Shown: in pieces, positions 25,362 through 34,958 of the stretch
Numbering within the stretch: position 1 is the stretch's first letter
How the letters are laid out: every line of letters starts with the position of its first letter
The notes under the pieces: model-generated
The model's input: the letters and a program-made list of their open reading frames with translations, nothing else
The model's database searches: none
Told to the model about the DNA's origin: nothing
Assembly: GCF_001956295.1 (NCBI RefSeq)
Contig: NZ_MRTD01000009.1
Span: 62,001-126,000, forward strand
From: Paenibacillus sp. FSL A5-0031
GTDB lineage: Bacteria; Bacillota; Bacilli; Paenibacillales; Paenibacillaceae
Direction of reading: 5' to 3'
DNA: 64,000 bases
Translations under genes and position numbers: made by a program

Positions 25362-25379
25362 AAAGAGGCAAGAGAGAGT

Positions 25380-26357
25380 GTGACGAAACAACATGGACGG
25401 AGACGAATGAAGGATGGGGGAATTTCATTGAAGACCAGCCAATTAAACATGAATATGCAGCAAACGATTGGCCGGATAAGAAAGAATTGGGGCTTGTATG
25501 TTTTGCTGCTGCCTGCAGTTGTGCTGCTTCTGCTTTTTTCTTATAAGCCGATGTATGGGGTGCTGATTGCTTTTAAAGATTACAGTCCCGCTCTCGGAAT
25601 TATGGACAGTCCTTGGGCAGGGTTTAAGTACTTTGAGAAGTTTTTCAACTCCTATCAATTTTCCAGCACAATTAAAAACACGTTGATTATTAGCTTCTAT
25701 AGCATAGCTACTTTTCCAATACCGATTATGCTCGCGCTGATGATCAATCAAATGCGAGTGAACCGGTTTAAGCAAGTGTTTCAGACAGTGACCTATATGC
25801 CGCATTTTATTTCAACCGTCGTTATGGTGGGCCTGATCCTCATATTATCCTCACCGAGCACCGGGCTAATGGGCAATATCTTTCGTTTGTTTGGGGCTGA
25901 AGCTCCTAACTTGATGGGCTCAGCGGAATGGTTTACCAGCGTTTATGTATGGACGGATGTTTGGCAGCACGCTGGCTGGGACAGCATTATCTTCATTGCG
26001 GCATTATCCGCTGTTGATCCAAGCCTTTATGAAGCAGCGAAGGTGGATGGGGCAAGCCGCTGGCAAAGAATACGTTTCATTGATATTCCGATGCTTCTCC
26101 CGACGGCCATCACATTGCTGATCCTTCGAATTGGCGGACTGCTAGGTGTCGGATTTGAAAAGGTTTATTTGATGCAAAATAATTTGAACATTTCCTCCAG
26201 CGAGGTTATTGCAACCTATGTATATAAAATCGGGATGCTGAGCAGCCAGTACAGCTTCTCCTCGGCGATCAACCTGTTTAATACGATCATTAGCTTTATT
26301 TTGCTAATTCTAGTTAATCAGGCAGCCAAAAAATACAGCGAAAACAGCCTGTGGTAA
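25380..26357 (+). CDS. Sugar ABC transporter permease, LplB type
   Basis: 325 residues as written, with six membrane helices and the conserved opening RIRKNWGLYVLLLPA...YKPMYG of LplB-type permeases. The cytoplasmic EAA loop reads YEAAKVDGASRWQRIRFIDIP and contacts the ATPase. No ATPase gene is in the cluster, which is normal for this class because a shared MsmX-type ATPase serves many importers. The true start is uncertain: GTG 25380, ATG 25407 and TTG 25428 are all open, and GGGGG 7 nt before 25428 makes that start attractive. First gene of an operon through 30751. Confidence 0.88.
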   Translation: MTKQHGRRRMKDGGISLKTSQLNMNMQQTIGRIRKNWGLYVLLLPAVVLLLLFSYKPMYGVLIAFKDYSPALGIMDSPWAGFKYFEKFFNSYQFSSTIKNTLIISFYSIATFPIPIMLALMINQMRVNRFKQVFQTVTYMPHFISTVVMVGLILILSSPSTGLMGNIFRLFGAEAPNLMGSAEWFTSVYVWTDVWQHAGWDSIIFIAALSAVDPSLYEAAKVDGASRWQRIRFIDIPMLLPTAITLLILRIGGLLGVGFEKVYLMQNNLNISSSEVIATYVYKIGMLSSQYSFSSAINLFNTIISFILLILVNQAAKKYSENSLW

Positions 26358-26375
26358 CAGAAAGGAAGGATACGG

Positions 26376-27290
26376 ATGGGCACAATGGAAACCGCAGCAC
26401 AACCGGCTTTGCATAAACAAAAAAGGCGTTCCTTCGACGCCATGGAATGGTTGCTCTATTTGTTTGCGATTGTGATGCTGATCCTAATCGTTTATCCGAT
26501 TTATTTTATCGTCATCGCATCATTTAGTGATCCCGCCGCCGTCGCTAACGGTCAAATGTGGGTTCTGCCAAAAGGCTTTACGCTCGATGGTTATAAGGAA
26601 TTATTGAATCATTCAAACATATGGATCGGCTACCGAAATACGCTCCTGTATACCGTAATAGGGACGATCATTAGCTTGGCGATCAATGTTTCGGCAGCCT
26701 ATGCGCTTTCCAGAAAAGATCTTGTAGGCCGCAAGAGCATCAATATATTTTTTATATTCACGATGTTTTTTAATGGCGGTCTCATTCCTACATTTTTGAC
26801 GATCCGCGATTTTCATTTGTATGACACTTTTTTAGTTATGGTACTGCCTTTCTCTGTTGCCGTGTTTAATATCATTGTGGCGCGTACGTTTTTCCAGTCG
26901 AGCATACCTGGCGATTTGTGGGAAGCCGCGCAGCTTGATGGCTGCGGCAACCTGAAGTATTATGTGCAAATCGTGCTGCCGCTGTCAAAAGCCATTTTGT
27001 CTGTTTTGGCATTATGGACGGCGGTTGGTTACTGGAACTCCTATTTTAATGCACTCATTTATTTAAAGGATCAGGATTTGTATCCTTTGCAGCTTGTGCT
27101 TAGAAACATATTAATTACGAACCAAATGCAGTCAAGCATGGGAACAGGCGAAGCGGCGCTTATTGCCCTGCGCTTAGCGAACCTAATGCGCTATTCCGTT
27201 ATTATCGTCTCGACGCTTCCAATCATGTGTATGTACCCTTTTGTTCAAAAGTATTTCAATCAGGGGGTGATGATTGGCGCTGTGAAGTAA
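26376..27290 (+). CDS. Sugar ABC transporter permease, YtcP type
   Basis: 304 residues, six membrane helices, EAA loop WEAAQLDGCGNLKYYVQIVLP and C-terminal YPFVQKYFNQGVMIGAVKG-like ending, all characteristic of YtcP/LplC permeases. It starts 18 nt after the LplB-type gene and should form the heterodimeric channel with it. The transported compound is probably an oligosaccharide released by extracellular enzymes, judged by the family and the linked YesMN system. Confidence 0.9.
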   Translation: MGTMETAAQPALHKQKRRSFDAMEWLLYLFAIVMLILIVYPIYFIVIASFSDPAAVANGQMWVLPKGFTLDGYKELLNHSNIWIGYRNTLLYTVIGTIISLAINVSAAYALSRKDLVGRKSINIFFIFTMFFNGGLIPTFLTIRDFHLYDTFLVMVLPFSVAVFNIIVARTFFQSSIPGDLWEAAQLDGCGNLKYYVQIVLPLSKAILSVLALWTAVGYWNSYFNALIYLKDQDLYPLQLVLRNILITNQMQSSMGTGEAALIALRLANLMRYSVIIVSTLPIMCMYPFVQKYFNQGVMIGAVK

Positions 27291-27335
27291 TTTAGCCATT
27301 TGCCATTCACAATAAGTACTAGGGGGAACTTTCAA

Positions 27336-28928
27336 ATGAAGAAAAAATTGTTCATTGCACTAGTTCTAAGCTTAAGCATGTTAATCAGTCTTATAGGCTG
27401 CGCTTCTGGCAAAACGGAGAAGGAACCTGCCCAAGCAGGCTCCGAATTCAGCTCAGAAGGGCTGCCGATCGTAACGGCGCCAATCACACTGGATGTGTTG
27501 ACTGTGCGCTGGGGCAATATGGGAGATACATTCAAAAATAATAAATGGCTGCAGGACCTTGAAAAAGCAACGAACGTTAAAATAAACTGGCAGGTCATGT
27601 CCTCCAATGACTGGGGCGAGCAAAAATCGATCATGCTGGCGAGCGGCAAGCTTCCTGATATTATTTTTGGAGACAATGCCTTCTCGGATTCCGATATCGT
27701 CAACAACTTAAGTTACTTCCGCCCGCTCGATGATTACATCGATAAATATATGCCGAACTTGAAAGCGGCAATGGACGAAACGCCAGAGCTGAAGCAAATC
27801 AGCACATTCCCAGACGGCAAAATTTACTCTTTGCCTGCTAGGCTGCCATCACGTCCTCTATCGACGATGCAGCCTGTAATCAATAAAGCGTGGCTCGATC
27901 GTCTCGGCCTTGAAGTTCCTAATAATATTGAAGATTTGTACAATGTGTTCAAAGCATTCAAAGAAAAGGACCCGAACCAAAACGGGAAAGCGGATGAAAT
28001 TCCTTTTAGCGGCTCGGTAGATATTAGCATGGATTTTCTAAATCCATTTGGCATAACAGATTTGAACGGCAACAGCATGATGCTTAAGGACGGCGAGCCC
28101 GTTTTCTATCCGACTTCGAACGAATATAAAGAAGCGCTGAAATGGACGCATAAATTGTATTCAGAAGGGTTGATCGATCAGGAGCTGTTCACCCAGGACA
28201 ATACCATGTCTTCTGCTAAACAGCAAAATCCAGATGCGGCTATGATCGGCTTCTCGAATCAATGGATACCGGATGCTGTCTTCGGAAAGTGGAAGGATGA
28301 ATATGCAGCTATTCCGTCCATTGCAGGTCCAGATGGCAAACGTTATCAAACCGGCGATCCGGTTGGATTAAGCTTAAGACGCAATGAAATGCTGATTACG
28401 ACATTCAGTGAAAATCCAGAAGTCGCTGCGCGCTGGGCAGATCAGTTCTACACGAATGAAGCAAGTATTCAAAACTTCTGGGGCGCAATCGGTACCGTTA
28501 TTGATAAAAAAGGCGATGGCAGCTATGCGCTGATGAATCCTCCAGAAGGCACAAGCGCGGATGCTTGGTACTGGGATCAATCGGTCCGTGATTTTGGTCC
28601 AAAATATGTAAGCCCAAGCTTTGAGAAAAATATTATTTTGGATGAAACGACAGGCGACGGGCTGAAGCTTGCAATCGACAAGCTTGTAAGTGAATATGTA
28701 ACGACGCCATTCCCAAATGTTATGTACAACGTAGATGAATTCAAAGAACTTCCAACGCTTACTACGGATATTGACAGCTACGTCAAAACGAACCGTGCAA
28801 AATGGATTATAAAAGGAAACATCGATCAAGAGTGGGACGCGTATATTAAACAGCTGAACGGCATGGGACTTGAACGATTGGTTGAGATTCGCAGTGATGC
28901 CTACAAACGCTACACAAGTGTTAAGTAA
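27336..28928 (+). CDS. Extracellular sugar-binding lipoprotein of the LplB/YtcP transporter
   Basis: 530 residues. A lipoprotein signal (LISLIGC, Cys22) is followed by a large solute-binding domain of the LplA kind, usually about 500-550 residues. It delivers the substrate to the two permeases encoded just upstream. ATG 27336 follows AGGGGGA at 8-nt spacing. The frame is open further upstream (to 27300), but that would add residues before the signal peptide. The downstream ThuA-like gene starts 24 nt after the stop. Confidence 0.9.
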   Translation: MKKKLFIALVLSLSMLISLIGCASGKTEKEPAQAGSEFSSEGLPIVTAPITLDVLTVRWGNMGDTFKNNKWLQDLEKATNVKINWQVMSSNDWGEQKSIMLASGKLPDIIFGDNAFSDSDIVNNLSYFRPLDDYIDKYMPNLKAAMDETPELKQISTFPDGKIYSLPARLPSRPLSTMQPVINKAWLDRLGLEVPNNIEDLYNVFKAFKEKDPNQNGKADEIPFSGSVDISMDFLNPFGITDLNGNSMMLKDGEPVFYPTSNEYKEALKWTHKLYSEGLIDQELFTQDNTMSSAKQQNPDAAMIGFSNQWIPDAVFGKWKDEYAAIPSIAGPDGKRYQTGDPVGLSLRRNEMLITTFSENPEVAARWADQFYTNEASIQNFWGAIGTVIDKKGDGSYALMNPPEGTSADAWYWDQSVRDFGPKYVSPSFEKNIILDETTGDGLKLAIDKLVSEYVTTPFPNVMYNVDEFKELPTLTTDIDSYVKTNRAKWIIKGNIDQEWDAYIKQLNGMGLERLVEIRSDAYKRYTSVK

Positions 28929-28952
28929 CTGTTGTAAAGGAGCTCGTACGTA

Positions 28953-29705
28953 ATGGTGAGAGTAACGGTATGGAATGAAAATCGTCATGAGAAAAACAAT
29001 CCGGTTGTAGGTGGCATTTATCCGAACGGCATTCATGGCGCAATTGCAGACTTCCTGACGAAAGCAGGCTTTGAAGTCGGAACAGCTACGCTCGATGAGC
29101 CGGAGCATGGACTAACGGAGCAGGTTTTAAATCAGACGGATGTATTAATTTGGTGGGGGCATTTGGCGCATCATGAGGTCGAGGACAGTATCGTTGACAA
29201 GGTGTATCAGCGGGTGCTGAAGGGAATGGGGCTTATCGTTCTGCATTCAGGGCATGCTTCGAAAATTTTCAGCAAGCTGCTTGGCACACCGACAGGACAG
29301 TTGAAATGGCGCGAGGCGGATGAAAAGGAGCGGATTTGGGTCATAGACCCGGCTCATCCAATTGCTTCAGGCCTTGGCGAATACATCGAGCTGCAGCAGG
29401 AAGAGATGTACGGTGAGCATTTTAATATTCCGACTCCAGACCAGCTGGTGTTTGTTTCTTGGTTTGAAGGCGGCGAAGTGTTCCGCAGCGGCGTTACTTA
29501 CCACCGCGGACAAGGGAAGGTCTTTTACTTTCGTCCAGGGCATGAGACCTATCCGACCTATTACAATAAAGAAATTCAGAAGGTAATCGAGAACGGCGTG
29601 CGATGGGCAGTGCCAAGTCAAACGGCTGAGCCTGTTTATGGCAATGCAGCTCCGCTGGAGCCTATTAAATCCAAGCCTCACTCGAGAGAGGTAACCGAAA
29701 TATGA
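28953..29705 (+). CDS. ThuA-like (trehalose utilisation) protein
   Basis: 250 residues with the class-I-glutamine-amidotransferase-like fold of ThuA: VTVWNEN start, [25 protein letters not shown] and [15 protein letters not shown]. ThuA of Sinorhizobium is needed for use of trehalose and related disaccharides through 3-keto intermediates; the exact reaction of most members is unproven. It overlaps the following oxidoreductase gene by 4 nt (ATGA). ThuA and ThuB-type Gfo/Idh/MocA enzymes are commonly paired, so the two probably act on the sugar imported by this operon. Confidence 0.88.
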   Translation: MVRVTVWNENRHEKNNPVVGGIYPNGIHGAIADFLTKAGFEVGTATLDEPEHGLTEQVLNQTDVLIWWGHLAHHEVEDSIVDKVYQRVLKGMGLIVLHSGHASKIFSKLLGTPTGQLKWREADEKERIWVIDPAHPIASGLGEYIELQQEEMYGEHFNIPTPDQLVFVSWFEGGEVFRSGVTYHRGQGKVFYFRPGHETYPTYYNKEIQKVIENGVRWAVPSQTAEPVYGNAAPLEPIKSKPHSREVTEI

Positions 29706-30751
29706 GAAAATTTCGTATCGGCTTGATTGGTTTGGGCGGAATGGCTCAGGAGCATATTCGGTGGATGAGAGCGGAAGGCCGCTTTGACATTATTGCGGTA
29801 AGCGATGTGTATGAAGAAGCGTTAGCCAAGGTGGGTGATCAGCTTGATGTTGCTGAGGGCAAGCGTTACTTGGACTACAACCATCTGATTGAGGATGCGG
29901 ATGTGGATGCCGTAGTGTCCGTTACGCCGAACAACGTCCATGCGGACATTATCCGGGCTTGCCTGCAAGCACGAAAGCCATTCATGGCGGAGAAACCTTT
30001 TACCCGCATGTTTGAGGAAGCTGAGTCATTGCTCCAGTTGTATGAACAGCAGCCGATTCCAGCAATGATGGCGTTCACCTACCGCTATACACCTGCATTC
30101 CGTTACGTACGGCAGCTTGTGCGCGAGGGTGAAATCGGATCGGTTCGCAGCTTTAGTGTCCAATATTTGCAGGGATGGGGCGCAGCGCCAAATAATGTCC
30201 CTTATATCTGGCGTTTTAACAAAGATATTACCGGCACGGGGACGCTTGGCGATTTGGGCTCGCATATGATCGATATGGCGCGTTTTCTATTTGGGGAATT
30301 CGAAGAGCTGTCGGCACAGCTGCATACCATTATTCCGCAGCGGCAAGATCCAGCGAGCGGCAATATGGTTACCATCGAGGTGGATGACTTTGCAAGCTTC
30401 CAGGCTCGTATGGAAGGCGGTATTATGGGCGTCTTCCAAACGACTCGCAATGCGATTGGATCGGGCAATCAGCACGAAGTATCCATATATGGAGATTTAG
30501 GTACGCTTCATGCTTCAACGTTAAATCCGAATGAGTTGATTTGGATTCGTGAGGAAGCTCCTGGCCAGCTTGCGAGAGTGGTTGTCGAAGTTCCTGCAAG
30601 TTGTAAAGTGACGCAGTATGCTGATTTTAGGGCATTGCTTGAGGGAAGCATTCCGGATGGCATTGCTGGCTTTATGGATGGCTACCGCAATCAAGAGATT
30701 TTAGATGCTATTATTAAGGCAAGTGAAACGAAAGCAACCGTACAGCTCTAA
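29702..30751 (+). CDS. Gfo/Idh/MocA-family NAD(P)-dependent oxidoreductase
   Basis: 349 residues. The N-terminal Rossmann domain begins [14 protein letters not shown] (about 4-17), and the family Lys is in MAEKPFTR (EKP motif, near 97). The C-terminal domain contains [14 protein letters not shown] with the His typical of substrate binding. It oxidises or epimerises a sugar or cyclitol, as yet unidentified. Coupled by ATGA overlap to ThuA and closed by a terminator at 30766-30807, it ends the operon. Confidence 0.9.
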   Translation: MRKFRIGLIGLGGMAQEHIRWMRAEGRFDIIAVSDVYEEALAKVGDQLDVAEGKRYLDYNHLIEDADVDAVVSVTPNNVHADIIRACLQARKPFMAEKPFTRMFEEAESLLQLYEQQPIPAMMAFTYRYTPAFRYVRQLVREGEIGSVRSFSVQYLQGWGAAPNNVPYIWRFNKDITGTGTLGDLGSHMIDMARFLFGEFEELSAQLHTIIPQRQDPASGNMVTIEVDDFASFQARMEGGIMGVFQTTRNAIGSGNQHEVSIYGDLGTLHASTLNPNELIWIREEAPGQLARVVVEVPASCKVTQYADFRALLEGSIPDGIAGFMDGYRNQEILDAIIKASETKATVQL

Positions 30752-30765
30752 ATTTATTTTGTTCC

Positions 30766-30807
30766 GGTTCAGTGAAGACGATTTTAGTCTTTGCTGAACC
30801 TTTTTTT
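30766..30807 (+). terminator. Terminator of the sugar transporter/ThuA operon
   Basis: GGTTCAGTGAAGAC and GTCTTTGCTGAACC form the stem (two mismatches), followed by TTTTTTT. Confidence 0.85.
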
Positions 30808-30938
30808 GTTTCTAGAGCAGGCTGCGCCGAAAAAACGTGTAGTTTAGTTACAATCAAACTGTACCTTGCTTGTAGCCGCATGCTGGTATAAGTTTGAAAT
30901 ATATCTTCTTTTGAAATTAAAGATTGAGAGTGGGATAG

Positions 30939-31481
30939 ATGATGAAAATTGAAGTAAAGCTGGCTGCTCAAGAAGAATCTTATATCATAAAAAATGTATA
31001 TCCTCTTTATTTGCACGATCTATCTGGGCATTACGGACATATGCCGAACAGCCATGGTATATTCGAGGATAGTAACGATTGTAGAACATTAACGGAGCAA
31101 TATGACGTTCAGAATATTTGGTGGGAAAAGCCTGACTGTTTGTACCCTTTCCTAATAAGGGTCGATGACATTCCTGCGGGCTTTATGCTTATTGCTACAC
31201 CTCCTCATTGTGCAAAAGGGGTCGATTATTTTGTGAATGATTTCTTTCTATTGCAGCCATTCAGAGGGAAAGGTGTTGCACAAAAGGCCGCGACGCAAGT
31301 ATTTGAGATGTTCAAAGGCCAGTGGGAGCTCTTTACAAACCCGATGGAGCAAAATATAACAGGACAAAAATTTTGGAGAAAAACAGTATCAAGCTACACA
31401 AAAAACCATTTTGAAGAAGCGGTTGGCATGACATTTGACGGTCATAAAATGATGTTTAGATTTAATAATGCGGACAGATGA
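30939..31481 (+). CDS. GNAT-family N-acetyltransferase
   Basis: 180 residues. The acetyl-CoA-binding motif A appears as FFLLQPFRGKGVAQKAA, followed by helix and TNPMEQNITGQKFWRKTV, where GNAT enzymes have the NxxAxxFYxxxGF region. The substrate is unknown. ATG 30939 is followed by a second ATG; the upstream GAGAGTGGGATAG is only a weak SD. It lies 18 nt before the nucleotidyltransferase gene and both may be co-transcribed, a pairing that hints at, but does not prove, drug modification. Confidence 0.82.
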   Translation: MMKIEVKLAAQEESYIIKNVYPLYLHDLSGHYGHMPNSHGIFEDSNDCRTLTEQYDVQNIWWEKPDCLYPFLIRVDDIPAGFMLIATPPHCAKGVDYFVNDFFLLQPFRGKGVAQKAATQVFEMFKGQWELFTNPMEQNITGQKFWRKTVSSYTKNHFEEAVGMTFDGHKMMFRFNNADR

Positions 31482-31499
31482 GTTGGGGGAGGCAAAAGC

Positions 31500-32252
31500 A
31501 TGCAGCTGTACTTGAATAAAATCGTTTCTTTGTTTAAAGGGGAGCTCGGCGACAATTTGTCGGGCATTTATTTACACGGTTCACTCGCTATGGGGTGCTT
31601 TCATCCCCAAAGAAGCGATATCGATTTTATCGTTGCGATCAAAGAGAGTCTGACCGAGGAAAACAAAAAGAGGATGGCTAGGTTGGTGCTAGCGCTGGAT
31701 GATGAAATGCCAAATGCTAGAGGCATGGAGTTTAGTGTGGTTCTGGAATCGCACCTGAGTTCCTTCGTCTATCCTACGCCCTGTGAAATGCATTATTCTG
31801 ACTTCCACAAGGAGAGATATCGCTCAGATGAAAACTATGTTTGTGGCGGGTACGAGGATCATGATTTTGCATCGCAGCTGGTTGTCGCTTATTATCGCGG
31901 AATTACCTTATATGGCAAGCCGCTTAATGAGTTGTATGAGCCTATCGATAAAACGTATTTTCTAGCGTCCATTTATTATGATATTAAAGGGGCTTCGGAA
32001 GACATTATGGATCAACCGATGTATGTTACCTTGAACCTGTGTAGAGTGCTGTTCTACCTGAGAGAAGGGAATATATCGTCCAAAAAAGAAGGAGGAGAAT
32101 GGGGCGTCAAAGCTCTTCCAAAAGAGTATCGGGACTTGATTGGAAAGTGCCTAGACGAGTACGCCGGAGTTACAGGGAAACAAACGTTTGATCGTGAGCT
32201 TTTAGCGGCATTTGCAGGCGAGATGCTGCGTGAAATAAAGCCATTAATTTAA
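31500..32252 (+). CDS. Aminoglycoside adenylyltransferase-like nucleotidyltransferase
   Basis: 250 residues. GIYLHGSLAMGCFHPQRSDIDFIVAI has the GSxxxG...SDxD motif binding Mg-ATP, and MEFSVV supplies the Glu that acts as base in ANT(3'')/ANT(9) enzymes. A C-terminal helical domain (about 160-250, with LNLCRVLFYLREG) is of the DUF4111 kind found in AadA. It could adenylylate streptomycin or spectinomycin. Many chromosomal relatives have no proven resistance role. ATG follows GGGGAGG with 8-nt spacing. Confidence 0.82.
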   Translation: MQLYLNKIVSLFKGELGDNLSGIYLHGSLAMGCFHPQRSDIDFIVAIKESLTEENKKRMARLVLALDDEMPNARGMEFSVVLESHLSSFVYPTPCEMHYSDFHKERYRSDENYVCGGYEDHDFASQLVVAYYRGITLYGKPLNELYEPIDKTYFLASIYYDIKGASEDIMDQPMYVTLNLCRVLFYLREGNISSKKEGGEWGVKALPKEYRDLIGKCLDEYAGVTGKQTFDRELLAAFAGEMLREIKPLI

Positions 32253-32333
32253 GTGAGATGAAAAGCAAAGCATCCACTAGAACTGTTGATGTGATTAATT
32301 GTTAAAAGCATAAAATTACTTAACGAATACGAG

Positions 32334-32404
32334 AGCCTCTATTTGCCTCGCTCCTTCTCTTTTGCAGAAGCAGCGGACATAGAGGCTTTTATTTTGCTTC
32401 ATGA
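32334..32404 (+). terminator. Terminator after the nucleotidyltransferase gene
   Basis: AGCCTCTAT (32334-32342) and ATAGAGGCT (32389-32397) enclose a long loop and are followed by TTTATTTT. Confidence 0.65.
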
Positions 32405-32581
32405 CGTAAAAGCTTGCTTCATAAAGGAGTTTTATTTGTAGATGAAGAATAAATAACGGATATGAACTGGAGCGGGACAACATGAGCAATTAATAGACAT
32501 CATTTTAACTCGCTAAGTCGAATTTGAACAATGGTATTCGTCGTTTAAATAAGGACGAAATATTTAGCTGAGTAAAAACAA

Positions 32582-32598
32582 TAATAGAGACTCTATTA
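32582..32598. promoter_or_regulatory. Perfect 17-bp palindrome before the DGPF-ECF42 cluster
   Basis: TAATAGAG-A-CTCTATTA (8-bp arms, 1-bp centre) ends 10 bp before the AGGAGGG of the first DGPF gene. It is well placed for an operator or a 5'-UTR hairpin. Confidence 0.45.
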
Positions 32599-32619
32599 TA
32601 AAACCAGGAGGGAATACAT

Positions 32620-33054
32620 ATGCGATTTATGATGATCGTCAAGAGCACGAAAGATTCCGAGGCAGGAGTTATGCCAAGTCAGGAGCTTCTCGAAGCGATG
32701 CTTCGTTACAATGAAGAATTGGCTAAGGCTGGCGTGCTGCTCGCAGCAGACGGGCTCCAAGCAAGCTCGAACGGCATACGGATTTCTTATCCAAATCCCG
32801 GTGAAAAACCGAAAGTAATAGACGGTCCATTCACTGAGGCCAAAGAAATTATAGCGGGGTATACGCTTATTGAAGTGAATTCTAGGGAAGAAGCCATTGA
32901 ATGGGCGATGAGGATGCCAGATCCCCATGGTAATGGCGAGGGTGAAATTGAGCTGCGGCAGGTGCTTGATGCGATGGATTTGTCACAAAACCCGGAAACG
33001 CTGGCTATGGAAGCCGCGCTTCGAGAACAGATGGAGAGGCCTAAAAAATCGTGA
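32620..33054 (+). CDS. YCII-related DGPF-domain protein (first copy)
   Basis: 144 residues with a ferredoxin-like YCII fold: MRFMMIVKSTKDSEAG start, then DGPFTEAKEIIAGY containing the family-defining DGPF and the conserved RMPDP near the end. DGPF proteins are the constant genomic partners of ECF42 sigma factors; their action is unproven. ATG follows AGGAGGG at 7 nt. The stop overlaps the GTG of the sigma gene by 4 nt, so the pair is translationally coupled. Confidence 0.9.
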   Translation: MRFMMIVKSTKDSEAGVMPSQELLEAMLRYNEELAKAGVLLAADGLQASSNGIRISYPNPGEKPKVIDGPFTEAKEIIAGYTLIEVNSREEAIEWAMRMPDPHGNGEGEIELRQVLDAMDLSQNPETLAMEAALREQMERPKKS

Positions 33055-34340
33055 GCCAGTCTGCAGTCCATCGTACAATTGATGCGATCTGGCGTATTGA
33101 ATCAGCCAAGCTTATAGCCGGGCTGGCGCGGATGGTTCGCGACGTCGGCCTTGCGGAAGACCTTGCACAGGATGCGCTTATTATTGCCCTAGAGAAGTGG
33201 CCGGAAAGCGGAATTCCGGATAATCCAGGAGCATGGCTTATGACTGCAGCGAAACGTCGAGCGATTGATATGATTAGGAGGAGCAAGCTGCGCGACCAGA
33301 AATATGAAGAGTTTGGACGGGGAGCTGTCTTATATACCGAGGAAGATATTCATATTGGGATGGACGGAGAGGTTGGGGATGATCTCCTTCGCTTGATTTT
33401 CACAACATGTCATCCTGCTCTATCTCAGGAGGCGAGAGTAGCTTTGACGCTGCGCTTGCTCGGAGGGCTTACCACGGATGAAATCGCACATGCTTATCTT
33501 GTAGCAGAGTCGACTATTGCACAGCGGATTGTTCGAGCGAAACGTACGTTAAGCAGCTTGCGAGTTGGTTTCGAGGTTCCTGTAGGAGATGAGCTCAAGG
33601 AACGGCTCACTACTGTACTCGAAGTGATCTATTTAATGTTTAATGAGGGGTATACGGCAACTTCCGGCGGCAGCTGGTTTCGACCGCTGCTCTGCCAGGA
33701 GGCGCTAAGGCTAGGGCGTATCCTTGCGGAGATTGCACCCGGTGAGCCTGAAGTGCATGGTTTGGTTGCTTTAATGGAAATCCAATCGTCACGCTTCAAA
33801 ACACGGGTAAATGGTGCGGGTGAACCGATTCTTCTGATGGATCAAAACCGCGGTTTATGGGATCAGCTGCTCATCCGCCGAGGCTTAACTGCCCTTGAGC
33901 GAGCGCAAAAGCTCGGCCGTCCGCTTGGTCCTTACGCGCTTCAAGCTGCGATTACGGCGTGCCATGCTAAAGCTCGGATGGCATCGGAGACCGATTGGGC
34001 GCGTATTGCCGCTTTATATGAAGCATTGTCGCGCGTTATGCCGTCCCCTATCGTAGAATTAAATCGGGCGGTGGCGATAGCAATGGCTTTCGGTCCTGCG
34101 TTCGGCCTGCAAATTGTAGATGAGCTCACGTCCGCAGCATCGTTAAAAGACTATCATTTGCTGCCGAGCGTCCGCGGTGATCTTCTGGTTAAATTGGGCC
34201 GTATGGATGAGGCGCGCATAGAGTTTGAGCGTGCTGCTTCGTTGACACGCAACGCTCGCGAGCGCGAGCTTCTGCTGAATCGTGCTGCCGAGTGCTTGTC
34301 CATAGAAGCGAGTACAGCTAAAAAATTTCATGAAAAATAA
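33051..34340 (+). CDS. ECF42-type RNA polymerase sigma factor with C-terminal TPR-like extension
   Basis: 429 residues, more than twice a normal ECF factor. Region 2 includes VGLAEDLAQDALIIALEKWP and NPGAWLMTAAKRRAIDMIRR; region 4 includes GLTTDEIAHAYLVAESTIAQRIVRAKRTL. EVIYLMFNEGYTA opens the long helical extension (about 190-425) characteristic of ECF42, which carries TPR-like repeats needed for activity in studied members. There is no anti-sigma gene; the flanking DGPF genes are the expected partners or targets. GTG 33051 overlaps the upstream stop. Confidence 0.92.
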   Translation: MSQSAVHRTIDAIWRIESAKLIAGLARMVRDVGLAEDLAQDALIIALEKWPESGIPDNPGAWLMTAAKRRAIDMIRRSKLRDQKYEEFGRGAVLYTEEDIHIGMDGEVGDDLLRLIFTTCHPALSQEARVALTLRLLGGLTTDEIAHAYLVAESTIAQRIVRAKRTLSSLRVGFEVPVGDELKERLTTVLEVIYLMFNEGYTATSGGSWFRPLLCQEALRLGRILAEIAPGEPEVHGLVALMEIQSSRFKTRVNGAGEPILLMDQNRGLWDQLLIRRGLTALERAQKLGRPLGPYALQAAITACHAKARMASETDWARIAALYEALSRVMPSPIVELNRAVAIAMAFGPAFGLQIVDELTSAASLKDYHLLPSVRGDLLVKLGRMDEARIEFERAASLTRNARERELLLNRAAECLSIEASTAKKFHEK

Positions 34341-34432
34341 CAACCATGTCGATTATGAAGCTCCCCATTCGTTGCTGAAGTAGAGGATGGTTTGAAATCA
34401 TCTCGTTCTCAACCGATAGGGAGGAAATATAC

Positions 34433-34867
34433 ATGCGATATATGTTGATTGTTAAAGCAACCAAGCAATCTGAAGCTGGTGTAAAGCCCAATCGACAGCT
34501 AATGGATGAGATGGCTTCGTTCAATGAATCTCTTACTGAGGCTGGTGTGCTCTTAGCTGCTGAAGGTCTGCAGCCCAGCTCGAGCGGACTGCGGATCACG
34601 TATTCCGAATACGGAGAGAAGCCGAATGTTGTAGTCGGCCCTTTTGCGGAGGTAAAAGGAATAATTGCGGGATATACGCTGATTGATGTGAAATCGGAGG
34701 AAGAAGCCATTGCATTTGCGATGCGTATGCCCAATCCAGCCTACGGCGGCGAGGGTGAAATTGAGCTCCGCCTGCTTCTTGAAGATACGAATTTGCTGCA
34801 AGGCTCAAGAATGATGGCACTGGAAGCGGATTTGAGAGACCAAATTGACATCCTAAATAAAAGTTGA
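34433..34867 (+). CDS. YCII-related DGPF-domain protein (second copy, motif altered to VGPF)
   Basis: 144 residues, the same length as the copy at 32620 and clearly paralogous along its whole length (KATKQSEAGVKP, ELRL near the end). The hallmark DGPF is VVGPF here, so the acidic residue of the motif is lost while neighbouring IIAGYTLIDV is kept. ATG follows GGGAGG with 8-nt spacing. It lies 92 bp after the sigma gene and may have its own promoter. The change suggests the two copies have different roles. Confidence 0.88.
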   Translation: MRYMLIVKATKQSEAGVKPNRQLMDEMASFNESLTEAGVLLAAEGLQPSSSGLRITYSEYGEKPNVVVGPFAEVKGIIAGYTLIDVKSEEEAIAFAMRMPNPAYGGEGEIELRLLLEDTNLLQGSRMMALEADLRDQIDILNKS

Positions 34868-34958
34868 GTTTGTTTTAATGAAGCTGTCGATATTGTTAAT
34901 CCTCGTTCGACGTAATGATAGAGTCAGGTAGAATTTAATTACAAAGGAGAAATAACAA

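Larger units (their letters stand above)
32253..32619. other. Intergenic region before the DGPF-ECF42 cluster
   Basis: About 367 bases with a terminator (32334-32404), an imperfect repeat ATTCGTC/GACGAAA (near 32538-32562) and the palindrome at 32582. SD-like AAAGGAG at about 32423 is followed only by very short frames, so no gene is called. Confidence 0.5.

Noticed and set aside
32405-32520. SD-like AAAGGAG followed by ATG as a small gene
   Set aside because: Frames close after three or four codons; no sign of a conserved peptide.
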